From positions 1-5,004 of the forward strand of contig QMMZ01000215.1 of the NCBI GenBank assembly GCA_003647525.1: 5,004 nt of DNA, read 5' to 3'. Positions 1 to 5,004 of the stretch are shown in pieces. How positions within the stretch are numbered: the stretch's first letter is position 1; each line of letters begins with the position of its first letter. A program made the translations under genes and the position numbers. The notes beneath the pieces are model-generated. The model was not told where the DNA came from and ran no database searches. It saw only the letters and a list, made by a program, of their open reading frames with translations. Source of the stretch: Deltaproteobacteria bacterium. GTDB taxonomy: Bacteria; Desulfobacterota; Desulfobacteria; Desulfobacterales; ETH-SRB1.

Positions 1-155
1 CATTGATCAATGGACAGTTAACAGCTGGTTTACAAACTGTTTGTTGGTTTGGAGATAACTCACAGGGATCGAAAGTAAATAGCGGAATATATTTTTATCG
101 CTTAAGAATTGGTGATTTTGAGGTAATTAAGAAATTAATCCTGATGGATGAATAA
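1..155 (+). CDS. C-terminal end of a secreted protein with FlgD-like / T9SS sorting domain (partial)
   Basis: The frame is open from base 3 to a TAA at 153-155, giving the last 50 residues of a protein that begins outside the window. The readable part has the pattern L-x-A-G-L-x-x-V-x-W-x-G-D-N-x-x-G, then V-N-S-G-I-Y-F-Y-R-L, then a basic tail ending K-K-L-I-L-M-D-E. This is the usual layout of the FlgD-like Ig fold that serves as a T9SS type A sorting domain: a 'W-x-G' strand, an 'SGIYFYRL' strand and a final 'KKxxL' strand. By family knowledge such a domain directs export across the outer membrane and is cleaved during secretion or cell-surface attachment. What the catalytic or binding part of the protein does cannot be told from this piece. 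Confidence is high for the domain, none for function. Confidence 0.85.
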   Translation, partial: LINGQLTAGLQTVCWFGDNSQGSKVNSGIYFYRLRIGDFEVIKKLILMDE

Positions 156-162
156 AAATGAA

Positions 163-300
163 TGTCACAAAAGCATAGTGTCACTTTGTGATATCCTTTG
201 TGCGCCTTTTGCCAAAGGCATTCCAATGGAAGTGGTAAACTTATAAAATACTAAACCACAAAGTATCACGAAGGTTACGCCAAGGCTGCACAAAGTAAAG
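163..300. repeat. Degenerate inverted repeat made of ~10-11 bp CACAAAG/CACGAAGG-type units
   Basis: The right arm carries CACAAAG at 257, CACGAAGG at 267, CGCCAAGG at 278 and CACAAAGT at 289, so related units recur every 10-11 bases. The left arm carries the complement: ACTTTGTG at 183-190, CCTTTGTG at 195-202 and CCTTTTGCC at 205-213. ACTTTGTG (183-190) and CACAAAGT (289-296) are a perfect 8-base inverted match, and the inner CCTT/AAGG blocks keep similar spacing. Two smaller hairpins sit in the left arm: TCACAAA (165-171) with TTTGTGA (185-191), and GCCTTT (204-209) with AAAGGC (214-219). Neither is followed by a T-run. From memory, similar CACAAAG/CACGAAGG strings occur between genes of many Bacteroidota, so this is probably a copy of a dispersed repeat. 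No coding potential is seen in 156-385. Confidence 0.55.
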
Positions 301-317
301 TAAATTTTATCTTGTAC

Positions 318-352
318 TTTTATCCAGTCTCATTTTATTTATACTATCTTAG
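318..352 (+). promoter_or_regulatory. Weak candidate Bacteroidota-type promoter for the mtnA operon
   Basis: TATCTTAG at 345-352 matches the Bacteroidota -7 element TAnnTTTG at five of six fixed bases. TTTT at 318-321 could stand in for the -33 TTTG, with 23 bases between them. A competing reading is TTG at 312-314 with TATTTATA at 336-343, spaced 21 bases but with a poorer -7 box. The stretch 301-385 is T/A-rich, so chance matches are likely. The location fits the first gene of the run of five. No operator or riboswitch fold is evident. Confidence 0.28.
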
Positions 353-385
353 CTACACCAATTTTAACAATAAAATCCCCGCTGA

Positions 386-1429
386 ATGCACGTTAATGGA
401 ACACATTACCGAACTGTCTGGATGGAAGGATCAACAGTATTTATGATTGACCAGACCTTATTGCCTTTTCAATTTCAAATATTTGAAGCTGTTACCCACA
501 ATGAAACTTGTTTTGCTATCAAAAACATGATTATCAGGGGTGCTGGTGCTATTGGCTCTGCAGCTGCGTTTGCTATGGCCCAGGCATATATGGAAGCTAA
601 ATTGATGCATGATAGTGACCACATCCTGAAGGCGAAAGAAGAGATTGAAGCAACAAGACCGACAGCATATGACTTGTTTTATGCAGTTAACCGTGTATAT
701 GAGGCTGGTAAAGAGTCAATTGGTTATGCAATTCTGGAAGCACAAAAAATTGCTGATGAAAATGTTGCAGCAGCCAAAAAGATTGGAGAATTTGGCAATG
801 AAATTATTCAGGATGGCTATCGGATAGCGACCCACTGCAATGCTGGATGGCTTGGTTTTGTGGATTATGGTAGTGCCTTATCTCCCATTTATATGGCCAA
901 AGAAGCAGGCAAAAAATTATATGTGTATGTGGATGAAACCAGGCCTCGTGGACAGGGAGCCAAATTAACTGCATGGGAATTGAAAAATGAAAATATTCCC
1001 CATGTGATTATTCCTGATAGTGCAGGAGCCCATTATATGTCGCAAGGTGAAATTGATATGATGATTGTTGGAGCCGACAGGGTTGCTGCAAACGGAGATG
1101 TAGCCAATAAGATCGGGACACTTGAAAAAGCAATTGTTGCTGAAAAATATGGTATTCCGTTTTATGTTGCAGCACCAATGTCAACCATTGACATAAACTG
1201 TCCTTCCGGGAAAGAAATACCCATTGAAGAACGCGATCTTAAAGAGGTTTTGTTGCAGGAAGGACCTGATGTTTCAGGAAAAATGACCCGGATTTGGGTT
1301 TGTAATCCTGGTTCAGATACATTAAATCCTGCTTTTGATATTACTCCTGCTGATTTAATTACAGGACTGATTACTGAAAAAGGAATTATTAAGCCAGATA
1401 AAGAATCTATTAAAAACCTGTTTGCTTAA
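386..1429 (+). CDS. mtnA: MtnA-family isomerase: 5-methylthioribose-1-phosphate / 5-deoxyribose-1-phosphate isomerase
   Basis: Cytosolic aldose-ketose isomerase of the MtnA/eIF2B-alpha-like family, 347 aa, the usual length. Visible family blocks: IDQTLLP (21-27), RGAGAIG (51-57), ATRPTAYDLFYAV (89-101), THCNAG (149-154), YVDETRPRGQGAKLTAWEL (181-199), VGADRVAANGDVANKIGT (228-245), PFYVAAPMSTID (258-269) and IPIEER (278-283). Cys151 and Asp231 align with the catalytic Cys160 and Asp240 of the Bacillus enzyme at a constant offset of nine. The known reaction opens 5-methylthioribose-1-phosphate to the ribulose form; paralogues (DrdI) use 5-deoxyribose-1-phosphate. Gly replaces the usual Pro in RGAPAIG, and PRGQGA replaces the common PLLQGA, so exact substrate is open. 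The ATG at 386 puts the family N-terminus (VWMEGSTVFMIDQ) in its normal place; no Shine-Dalgarno is seen. Its stop overlaps the aldolase start, which points to the MTA / 5'-deoxyadenosine disposal route rather than the full methionine salvage cycle. Confidence 0.93.
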   Translation: MHVNGTHYRTVWMEGSTVFMIDQTLLPFQFQIFEAVTHNETCFAIKNMIIRGAGAIGSAAAFAMAQAYMEAKLMHDSDHILKAKEEIEATRPTAYDLFYAVNRVYEAGKESIGYAILEAQKIADENVAAAKKIGEFGNEIIQDGYRIATHCNAGWLGFVDYGSALSPIYMAKEAGKKLYVYVDETRPRGQGAKLTAWELKNENIPHVIIPDSAGAHYMSQGEIDMMIVGADRVAANGDVANKIGTLEKAIVAEKYGIPFYVAAPMSTIDINCPSGKEIPIEERDLKEVLLQEGPDVSGKMTRIWVCNPGSDTLNPAFDITPADLITGLITEKGIIKPDKESIKNLFA

Positions 1430-2049
1430 TGGATATTGATCAAACAAAGGAAGATGTTGCCTATTTTATGCGCAGGTTATATGACCAGCGACTGACAACT
1501 ACTTCGGGAGGAAACATAAGCCTTCGATTGGGGGACCAGGTATTTATAACTCCATCACAAACTGATAAAGCTACCATAACAGCAGAGGAAATAGGAGTAC
1601 TTTCAATATCTGGAGAAAATCAAACACCACATTTAAAACCCAGCATGGAAAGTAAAATGCACCTGGCCATTTATCATCTTCGCCCGGATGTAAAAGCTAT
1701 TGTTCATGCACACCCGGTTTTTGCCACCAGTTTTTGTATTTCAAAAAAGGAAATTAAAACTAACCTGGCAGGTGAAACCTGGGCAGTAATTGGAATTCCT
1801 GTCAAAGCAGATTACCGACTGATGGGAACAAAAGAGTTAGCAGATATTGTTGCTGAAGCAAGTTTGAATGGAAATGTTGTATTGCTCGAAAATCATGGTG
1901 TGCTGGCTGTTGGAAAATCCCTGATGCAGGCATACGACCGGCTCGAGGTAACTGAGGTAGCAGCCAAAATTACTTTTATTACAGATTTAATGGGTGAACG
2001 AAAAGAACTATCAGCATCTGAACTCAAGGAAATTGATAAATTATTTTAG
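1429..2049 (+). CDS. Class II aldolase, probable 5-methylthioribulose-/5-deoxyribulose-1-phosphate aldolase
   Basis: Zinc-dependent class II aldolase/adducin-family protein of 206 aa, near the 215 aa of E. coli L-fuculose-phosphate aldolase (FucA). Visible: the phosphate-binding TTSGGNIS (24-31) and PSQTDK (42-47), Glu74 in SMESKMH, His93 and His95 in HAHP, and His156 in ENHG. Glu74/His93/His95/His156 sit exactly one residue after FucA Glu73/His92/His94/His155, so the catalytic base and all three zinc ligands are present. The ATG shares its A with the TAA of the isomerase (TAATG), a junction that favours translational coupling. Paired with an MtnA isomerase, the inferred role is cleavage of the ketose phosphate to dihydroxyacetone phosphate plus methylthioacetaldehyde or acetaldehyde, as for Ald2 of Rhodospirillum rubrum and DrdA of Bacillus thuringiensis. 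Fuculose- or rhamnulose-phosphate cleavage cannot be excluded from motifs alone, but no fucose genes are nearby. An MtnB-type dehydratase, which shares this fold, is the main alternative. Ends with TAG. Confidence 0.85.
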   Translation: MDIDQTKEDVAYFMRRLYDQRLTTTSGGNISLRLGDQVFITPSQTDKATITAEEIGVLSISGENQTPHLKPSMESKMHLAIYHLRPDVKAIVHAHPVFATSFCISKKEIKTNLAGETWAVIGIPVKADYRLMGTKELADIVAEASLNGNVVLLENHGVLAVGKSLMQAYDRLEVTEVAAKITFITDLMGERKELSASELKEIDKLF

Positions 2050-2050
2050 T

Positions 2051-2653
2051 TTGAAAAGGACAATTATTACTTTTTTAGCTATACTCTTTTCCTAGTTTTC
2101 CTTAACTGCCCAGGAAAAACAGAATGTTACCATTGATCTTGGTTTATCGCAGAACTACAAAGGATTTTTTTATCTGTACAATGGAGTTGTTGAATTTGGA
2201 CTTACCTATAATCACCAGATTGTGAAAAGTTTGTATGGCGGTGCTTCGTTTCATATTGACTTTCTTTCGAGGAGTAATTCTTCAGCCAGAACAATCGTAT
2301 ATAAACCCAAAGTAAATTTGAATTACAATTTCAAAACAACTTCCTGGTCAAGCATTAATCCCATGGTTTTTGTTGGGTATTCATTTGTAAACATATCCAA
2401 TGGTGAGTTTAACTATGCTGAAACACAAAAGGGATTTAATACGGGGGCTGAACTAAAATTTATCTGGTATTCAAAAGCAAAAGTTGATTATTACTTTTTT
2501 GGACGTTATGACTTTATTTATTTGAACGAGGATTTGAATTTTACACAGCTTGAATATTACCGAAAATTGCATTTGTCAAGTTTTGGAATAGGAATAAAAA
2601 TCAAACCTAAAAAGAATGTTAGATATCCTACACCAAAAACAATGGATCAATGA
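2051..2653 (+). pseudogene. Outer-membrane beta-barrel protein, interrupted by an amber codon in its signal peptide
   Basis: A frame can be read from a TTG at 2051, one base after the aldolase stop: MKRTIITFLAILFS, then TAG at 2093-2095, then FSLTAQEKQNV and on to TGA at 2651-2653 (about 200 codons). The pieces join into an ordinary signal peptide: basic n-region, hydrophobic core, LTA|Q cleavage site. So one base change, or a sequencing error, seems to have closed an intact gene. The mature part alternates polar and hydrophobic/aromatic residues in short strands joined by turns, ends in a strand FGIGIKIK and a 14-residue basic tail, and resembles small Bacteroidota outer-membrane barrels. 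No specific family is recognised. After the TAG the first possible start is GTG at 2222 (143 aa), which would lack the signal peptide and the first strands and so should not reach the outer membrane. The remaining 558 bases carry no other lesion, so any loss is recent. Confidence 0.6.
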
Positions 2654-3126
2654 TCGCACAACAATCTATATCTAAACATATTGTGATCAAACTTGTGGTC
2701 TTATTATTTGTGTCCTTTACAAGCGCTTGTAATAAGGAGCAAGAGCCATTAACCCTTGATGCTGATTTTATGACAGTTGCTGATGTGTATCAATATTGCC
2801 AGGGTAATTGTGATACTATATATGATTGGGAAAGCTCAGATGTGTTTGTGCAGGGATATATATTAAATTTTAGCAATGACTCTATTAGGCAGGATTATTA
2901 TTCCAATAGTAAATTTTACTTGCAGGACATCAGGAATGGTATGTTTATAGAAATCAGGATTAATGAAAATAGGGACGCGGTATTTGAAAAAATATGGCCG
3001 GCTGATCATAAAAACCAATTCTTTATAAAAGGAACTACGGAACCTGTAATCGCCTCCAGTGACGGTTATTGTACAAAAGGGGTTGTTGTTTCATTGATTC
3101 ATCCGGATAATATAAAATTTGAATAA
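2650..3126 (+). CDS. Small lipoprotein, possible OB-like fold, function unknown
   Basis: 158 aa, starting in a 4-base ATGA overlap with the end of the barrel gene. Residues 9-26 form a basic-then-hydrophobic signal (KHIVIKLVVLLFVSFTSA) followed by Cys27, a lipobox of the T-S-A-C type; the -3 Thr is not ideal. NKEQE follows the Cys; charged residues at this place resemble the lipoprotein export signals of Bacteroidota that send proteins to the cell surface, which is inference. The body has V-F-V-Q-G-Y-I-L (65-72), K-F-Y-L-Q-D-I-R-N-G-M-F-I-E-I-R (88-103) and Q-F-F-I-K-G-T (123-129). This 'xVxGYI ... YLQD ... GxxIEI ... xxVKG' order recalls the OB-like domains common in Bacteroidota lipoproteins, but I cannot name a family. 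Three further cysteines (50, 54, 141) could form a disulfide. The tight coupling to the barrel gene suggests an outer-membrane partner. It is not recognised beyond this. Confidence 0.7.
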   Translation: MIAQQSISKHIVIKLVVLLFVSFTSACNKEQEPLTLDADFMTVADVYQYCQGNCDTIYDWESSDVFVQGYILNFSNDSIRQDYYSNSKFYLQDIRNGMFIEIRINENRDAVFEKIWPADHKNQFFIKGTTEPVIASSDGYCTKGVVVSLIHPDNIKFE

Positions 3127-3128
3127 AT

Positions 3129-3710
3129 ATGAGTGATCAAAAAACTTGTTCATGGCCGGGTAATAACCCATTGATGAATCAATATCATGATGAAGAATGG
3201 GGAGTTCCTGTTTTTGATGATCGAAAACATTTTGAGTTTATGGTTTTGGATGCTTTTCAGGCGGGATTGAGCTGGGCAATTGTATTGAAAAAGCGGGAAG
3301 GTTTCAGAAAAGCATTTGAGAATTTTGAAATAGAAAAAGTTGCCAAATTTGATGAAGACAAAATTCAGAATCTTTTGCTCGATGCTTCAATCATTCGCAA
3401 TCAGCAAAAAATAAGGGCAACCATAAATAATGCGCAACGATTCCTTGAAATTCAAAAGGAATTTGACAGTTTTGATAAGTATATCTGGCAATTTGCAGGC
3501 AATAAAACAAAATTTAACAAATGGATTTCTACTGATCAGATACCTGCCACCAGTTCTGAATCAGATGCGATGAGCAAAGACCTGAAAAAGAGAGGATTTA
3601 AATTTATTGGCTCCACCATTTGTTATGCATATATGCAGGCTGCCGGGATGGTAAATGATCATCTCGTTGAGTGTTTCAGGTATCAGGAACTCAAGGGATA
3701 CCAACCTTAA
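3129..3710 (+). CDS. tag: DNA-3-methyladenine glycosylase I
   Basis: Base-excision repair enzyme that removes 3-methyladenine from alkylated DNA, leaving an abasic site; cytosolic, helix-hairpin-helix superfamily. 193 aa, close to the 187 aa of E. coli Tag. Every key residue falls three places after E. coli: Cys7, His20, His178 and Cys182 match the zinc-binding Cys4, His17, His175 and Cys179; Tyr19 and Trp49 match Tyr16 and Trp46 of the base pocket. Blocks seen are YHDEEWGVP (19-27), FQAGLSW (43-49), LKKREGFRKAF (53-63), IIRNQQKIRA (88-97) and KKRGFKFIGSTICY (153-166). Asp41 stands where E. coli has the 3-methyladenine-contacting Glu38, a conservative change also found, as I recall, in other homologues. 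It starts two bases after the lipoprotein stop and is last in the run, so it is probably co-transcribed. The TAA lies inside a long hairpin. Confidence 0.96.
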   Translation: MSDQKTCSWPGNNPLMNQYHDEEWGVPVFDDRKHFEFMVLDAFQAGLSWAIVLKKREGFRKAFENFEIEKVAKFDEDKIQNLLLDASIIRNQQKIRATINNAQRFLEIQKEFDSFDKYIWQFAGNKTKFNKWISTDQIPATSSESDAMSKDLKKRGFKFIGSTICYAYMQAAGMVNDHLVECFRYQELKGYQP

Positions 3711-3729
3711 AAAGGTTGACATCCCTTGA
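3691..3729. terminator. Long hairpin between convergent genes, probable bidirectional transcription end
   Basis: TCAAGGGAT (3691-3699) pairs with ATCCCTTGA (3721-3729), and CAACCTT (3702-3708) pairs with AAGGTTG (3712-3718). The two stems are split by an AC/AC internal mismatch and closed by an AAA loop. That gives 16 base pairs in 39 bases. It covers the last codons and TAA of tag and ends one base before the stop (3731-3733) of the - strand gene. No T-run follows on either strand, so it is not a textbook intrinsic terminator; it could instead protect mRNA 3' ends or be a dispersed palindrome. Confidence 0.6.
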
Positions 3730-3730
3730 T

Positions 3731-5004
3731 CTAATAAATTAAAATCTTTTCAAAAAACCGATTATCTTTAGTTTCAACCTCCAAATAATACAAGCCCTTT
3801 TTAAGATTAGGTTGGTCAATCTCAATTGTTTTCTGATCTCCTGATATTTTTATATCATTTTTATAAATAATGGTGCCCACACTGTTGAGCAATGATATTT
3901 GTATAACTTGTTTGCTATTATGATAATGCAAATAGAAATGACCATTATTAGGATTTGGATAAATTTTGAATGGCTTATTATTCATTGATTCAGAGATATC
4001 AGTATTCCAATTCACATAAATATCAAGTGCTTCGGAAATTGCACTTTCGCCACAAACATTTTCTGCTTTTGCACTTAAATGAACTACATAACTATTGGAC
4101 TGATCCCAGTATATTTTTACCTGTGTGATGGTGTCGCCTGCTACTATCAGCCCCATATTTTCTGGTTCAATTTGCCAGGTATAATTGGTAGCATTTGGAG
4201 ATGAGGTTTCATAAACGGTATATAACGTTTGAGCTGTTATTACTTCTGTTGGACCAACGGGTAGATCAGGGATTACAGGGTCGGCAGAAACTTTTATGTA
4301 GTCAGTTTTGGTGATGCTTTGAGAATTAGCACCATCTGAAATGGTCAATGTTACATCATATTCTCCTGCATCTCCATACCAGATTATCGGGTTTGGTTCT
4401 ACTGAATTTGTGGGGTAACCACCCTCAAAGGACCAGTCCCAGCTAACTACATCACCATTTGATTGATCTGAAAATTGTACTTCTTCCTGTTCACAAATAA
4501 TAAGTAGTGAACCTAAAAAATCTACACTTAACGAAGAAGCATCTACATATACTCCATCATGTTGAACATTGTATTGTAAAATGGGTAGCTTGGCTAAATC
4601 TTCATTCACAGCAATATTGGTATTCCACAAGTAGAAATAAGTACTATCAGGTGAAGAACTGGCCCCTGATATGTCCAGTATTCCATCATTGTTGATATCC
4701 GTTACAAATGGGTTCATAAAAAAAGTAGATCCTGTTACCGTTAAGGGCCAGCCTTCCATAACAGTTCCATCATGGTTATATCCAATATAACCATTATAGA
4801 GATTGTCATCCCAGATCAATTCCACTTCATTATCCCCATCTAGATCGGCGATGATAATCTGATTGTATACCGCCCAAATAGGATCGGTTGGCCAGCCCGG
4901 TAAATTATTCCCGTATTTATCCCAAACATATACCTTACAAAGAGGGTTAATATAGTCGTAAATCTGGTCGCCAACCGCTATATCCAGCTCTCCATCACCG
5001 TCAA
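3731..5004 (-). CDS. Large T9SS cargo protein: FG-GAP/VCBS repeats, PKD domains, sorting domain (5' end outside window)
   Basis: The frame is open from the right edge (first full codon at 5002) to TAG at 3731-3733, giving 423 residues. An internal GTG at 4825 is not the start, because the same frame continues upstream with clear homology. In order: FG-GAP/VCBS-type repeats with calcium-loop motifs DGDGELDIAVG (1-11), ADLDGDNEVELIW (52-64) and TDINNDGILDISG (about 101-113), alternating with 'YVWDKYGNNLPGWP'-type strands; a short linker LPILQYNVQHDGVY (139-152); a PKD domain with VSWDWSFEGG and AGEYDVTLTISDG (about 175-238); a second Ig/PKD-like domain (about 245-330) with NYTWQIEP and VVHLSAKAENVCG; and a type A sorting domain (about 343-423) with FKIYPNPNNGHFYL and LKKGLYYLEV. 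By family knowledge it is exported by T9SS and cell-bound or released. The upstream part, often a protease or other enzyme, is missing, so activity is unknown. Confidence 0.88.
   Translation of the reverse strand, partial: DGDGELDIAVGDQIYDYINPLCKVYVWDKYGNNLPGWPTDPIWAVYNQIIIADLDGDNEVELIWDDNLYNGYIGYNHDGTVMEGWPLTVTGSTFFMNPFVTDINNDGILDISGASSSPDSTYFYLWNTNIAVNEDLAKLPILQYNVQHDGVYVDASSLSVDFLGSLLIICEQEEVQFSDQSNGDVVSWDWSFEGGYPTNSVEPNPIIWYGDAGEYDVTLTISDGANSQSITKTDYIKVSADPVIPDLPVGPTEVITAQTLYTVYETSSPNATNYTWQIEPENMGLIVAGDTITQVKIYWDQSNSYVVHLSAKAENVCGESAISEALDIYVNWNTDISESMNNKPFKIYPNPNNGHFYLHYHNSKQVIQISLLNSVGTIIYKNDIKISGDQKTIEIDQPNLKKGLYYLEVETKDNRFFEKILIY

Noticed and set aside
204..219. GCCTTT-TGCC-AAAGGC hairpin as terminator of the first gene
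   Set aside because: A 6-bp stem with no T-run on either side. It fits better as part of the repeat that contains it.
257..296. CRISPR-like or tandem array from the 10-11 bp spaced units
   Set aside because: Units are too short, degenerate and contiguous, with no unique spacers; no cas genes are present.
645..827. Open frame of 60 codons on the + strand
   Set aside because: It lies wholly inside the isomerase gene in another frame, and its translation has no recognisable motif.
386..1429. Ribose-1,5-bisphosphate isomerase or eIF2B-like subunit
   Set aside because: The complete set of MtnA blocks, including THCNAG, GADRVAANGDVANKIGT and IPIEER, and the aldolase partner favour MtnA/DrdI.
2093..2095. 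In-frame TAG read as a sense codon (pyrrolysine or amber recoding)
   Set aside because: TAG ends the aldolase gene (2047-2049) and the - strand T9SS cargo gene (3731-3733), so it acts as an ordinary stop here. A residue of that kind in a signal-peptide core would also make no sense.
2222..2653. Barrel gene starting at GTG 2222 as the true gene
   Set aside because: The same frame continues upstream through mature barrel sequence and a signal-peptide-like segment; the only interruption is one TAG. A GTG start would leave an outer-membrane protein with no export signal.
4507..4695. Open frame of 62 codons on the + strand
   Set aside because: It lies antisense to the FG-GAP/PKD coding region, whose frame is well supported by domain motifs; its translation is low-complexity and His/Lys/Leu-rich.

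Overview
The window reads as a chromosomal segment of a Bacteroidota bacterium, probably an environmental or gut-type lineage of the Bacteroidales/Marinilabiliales kind. The base composition is AT-rich. Most starts lack a Shine-Dalgarno motif, and genes are packed at 1-4 base junctions. Both ends carry C-terminal sorting domains typical of the type IX secretion system (T9SS), which is confined to this phylum. The placement below phylum level is inference.

Layout: (1) Bases 1-155 are the last 50 codons of a secreted protein with a FlgD-like/T9SS sorting domain, + strand. (2) Bases 156-385 are non-coding and hold a degenerate inverted repeat built from roughly 10-11 bp units of the CACAAAG/CACGAAGG type, followed by a T-rich stretch with a weak Bacteroidota-type promoter candidate. 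(3) Bases 386-3710 are five genes on the + strand with almost no spacing: an MtnA-family isomerase, a class II aldolase, an outer-membrane beta-barrel gene broken by an amber codon inside its signal peptide, a small lipoprotein with a possible OB-like fold, and DNA-3-methyladenine glycosylase I (tag). (4) A long hairpin at 3691-3729 covers the tag stop codon and lies between two convergent genes. (5) Bases 3731-5004, - strand, are the C-terminal 423 residues of a large T9SS cargo protein: FG-GAP/VCBS-type repeats, a PKD domain, a second Ig/PKD-like domain and a sorting domain.

The most informative biology is the isomerase-aldolase pair. The stop codon of the first overlaps the start codon of the second by one base. 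The isomerase keeps the catalytic Cys and Asp of 5-methylthioribose-1-phosphate isomerase, and the aldolase keeps the Glu and three zinc-binding His of the fuculose-phosphate aldolase family. Together they match the last two steps of the 'DHAP shunt', in which the sugar part of methylthioadenosine or 5'-deoxyadenosine (by-products of S-adenosylmethionine enzymes) is isomerised and cut to dihydroxyacetone phosphate plus a small aldehyde. The phosphorylase/nucleosidase and kinase that would supply the substrate are not in the window.

The other oddity is the barrel gene. A complete signal peptide and mature barrel can be read in one frame from a TTG start one base after the aldolase stop, except for a single TAG codon. 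I saw no CRISPR array, transposase, tRNA or rRNA, and no clear new defence or mobile system.
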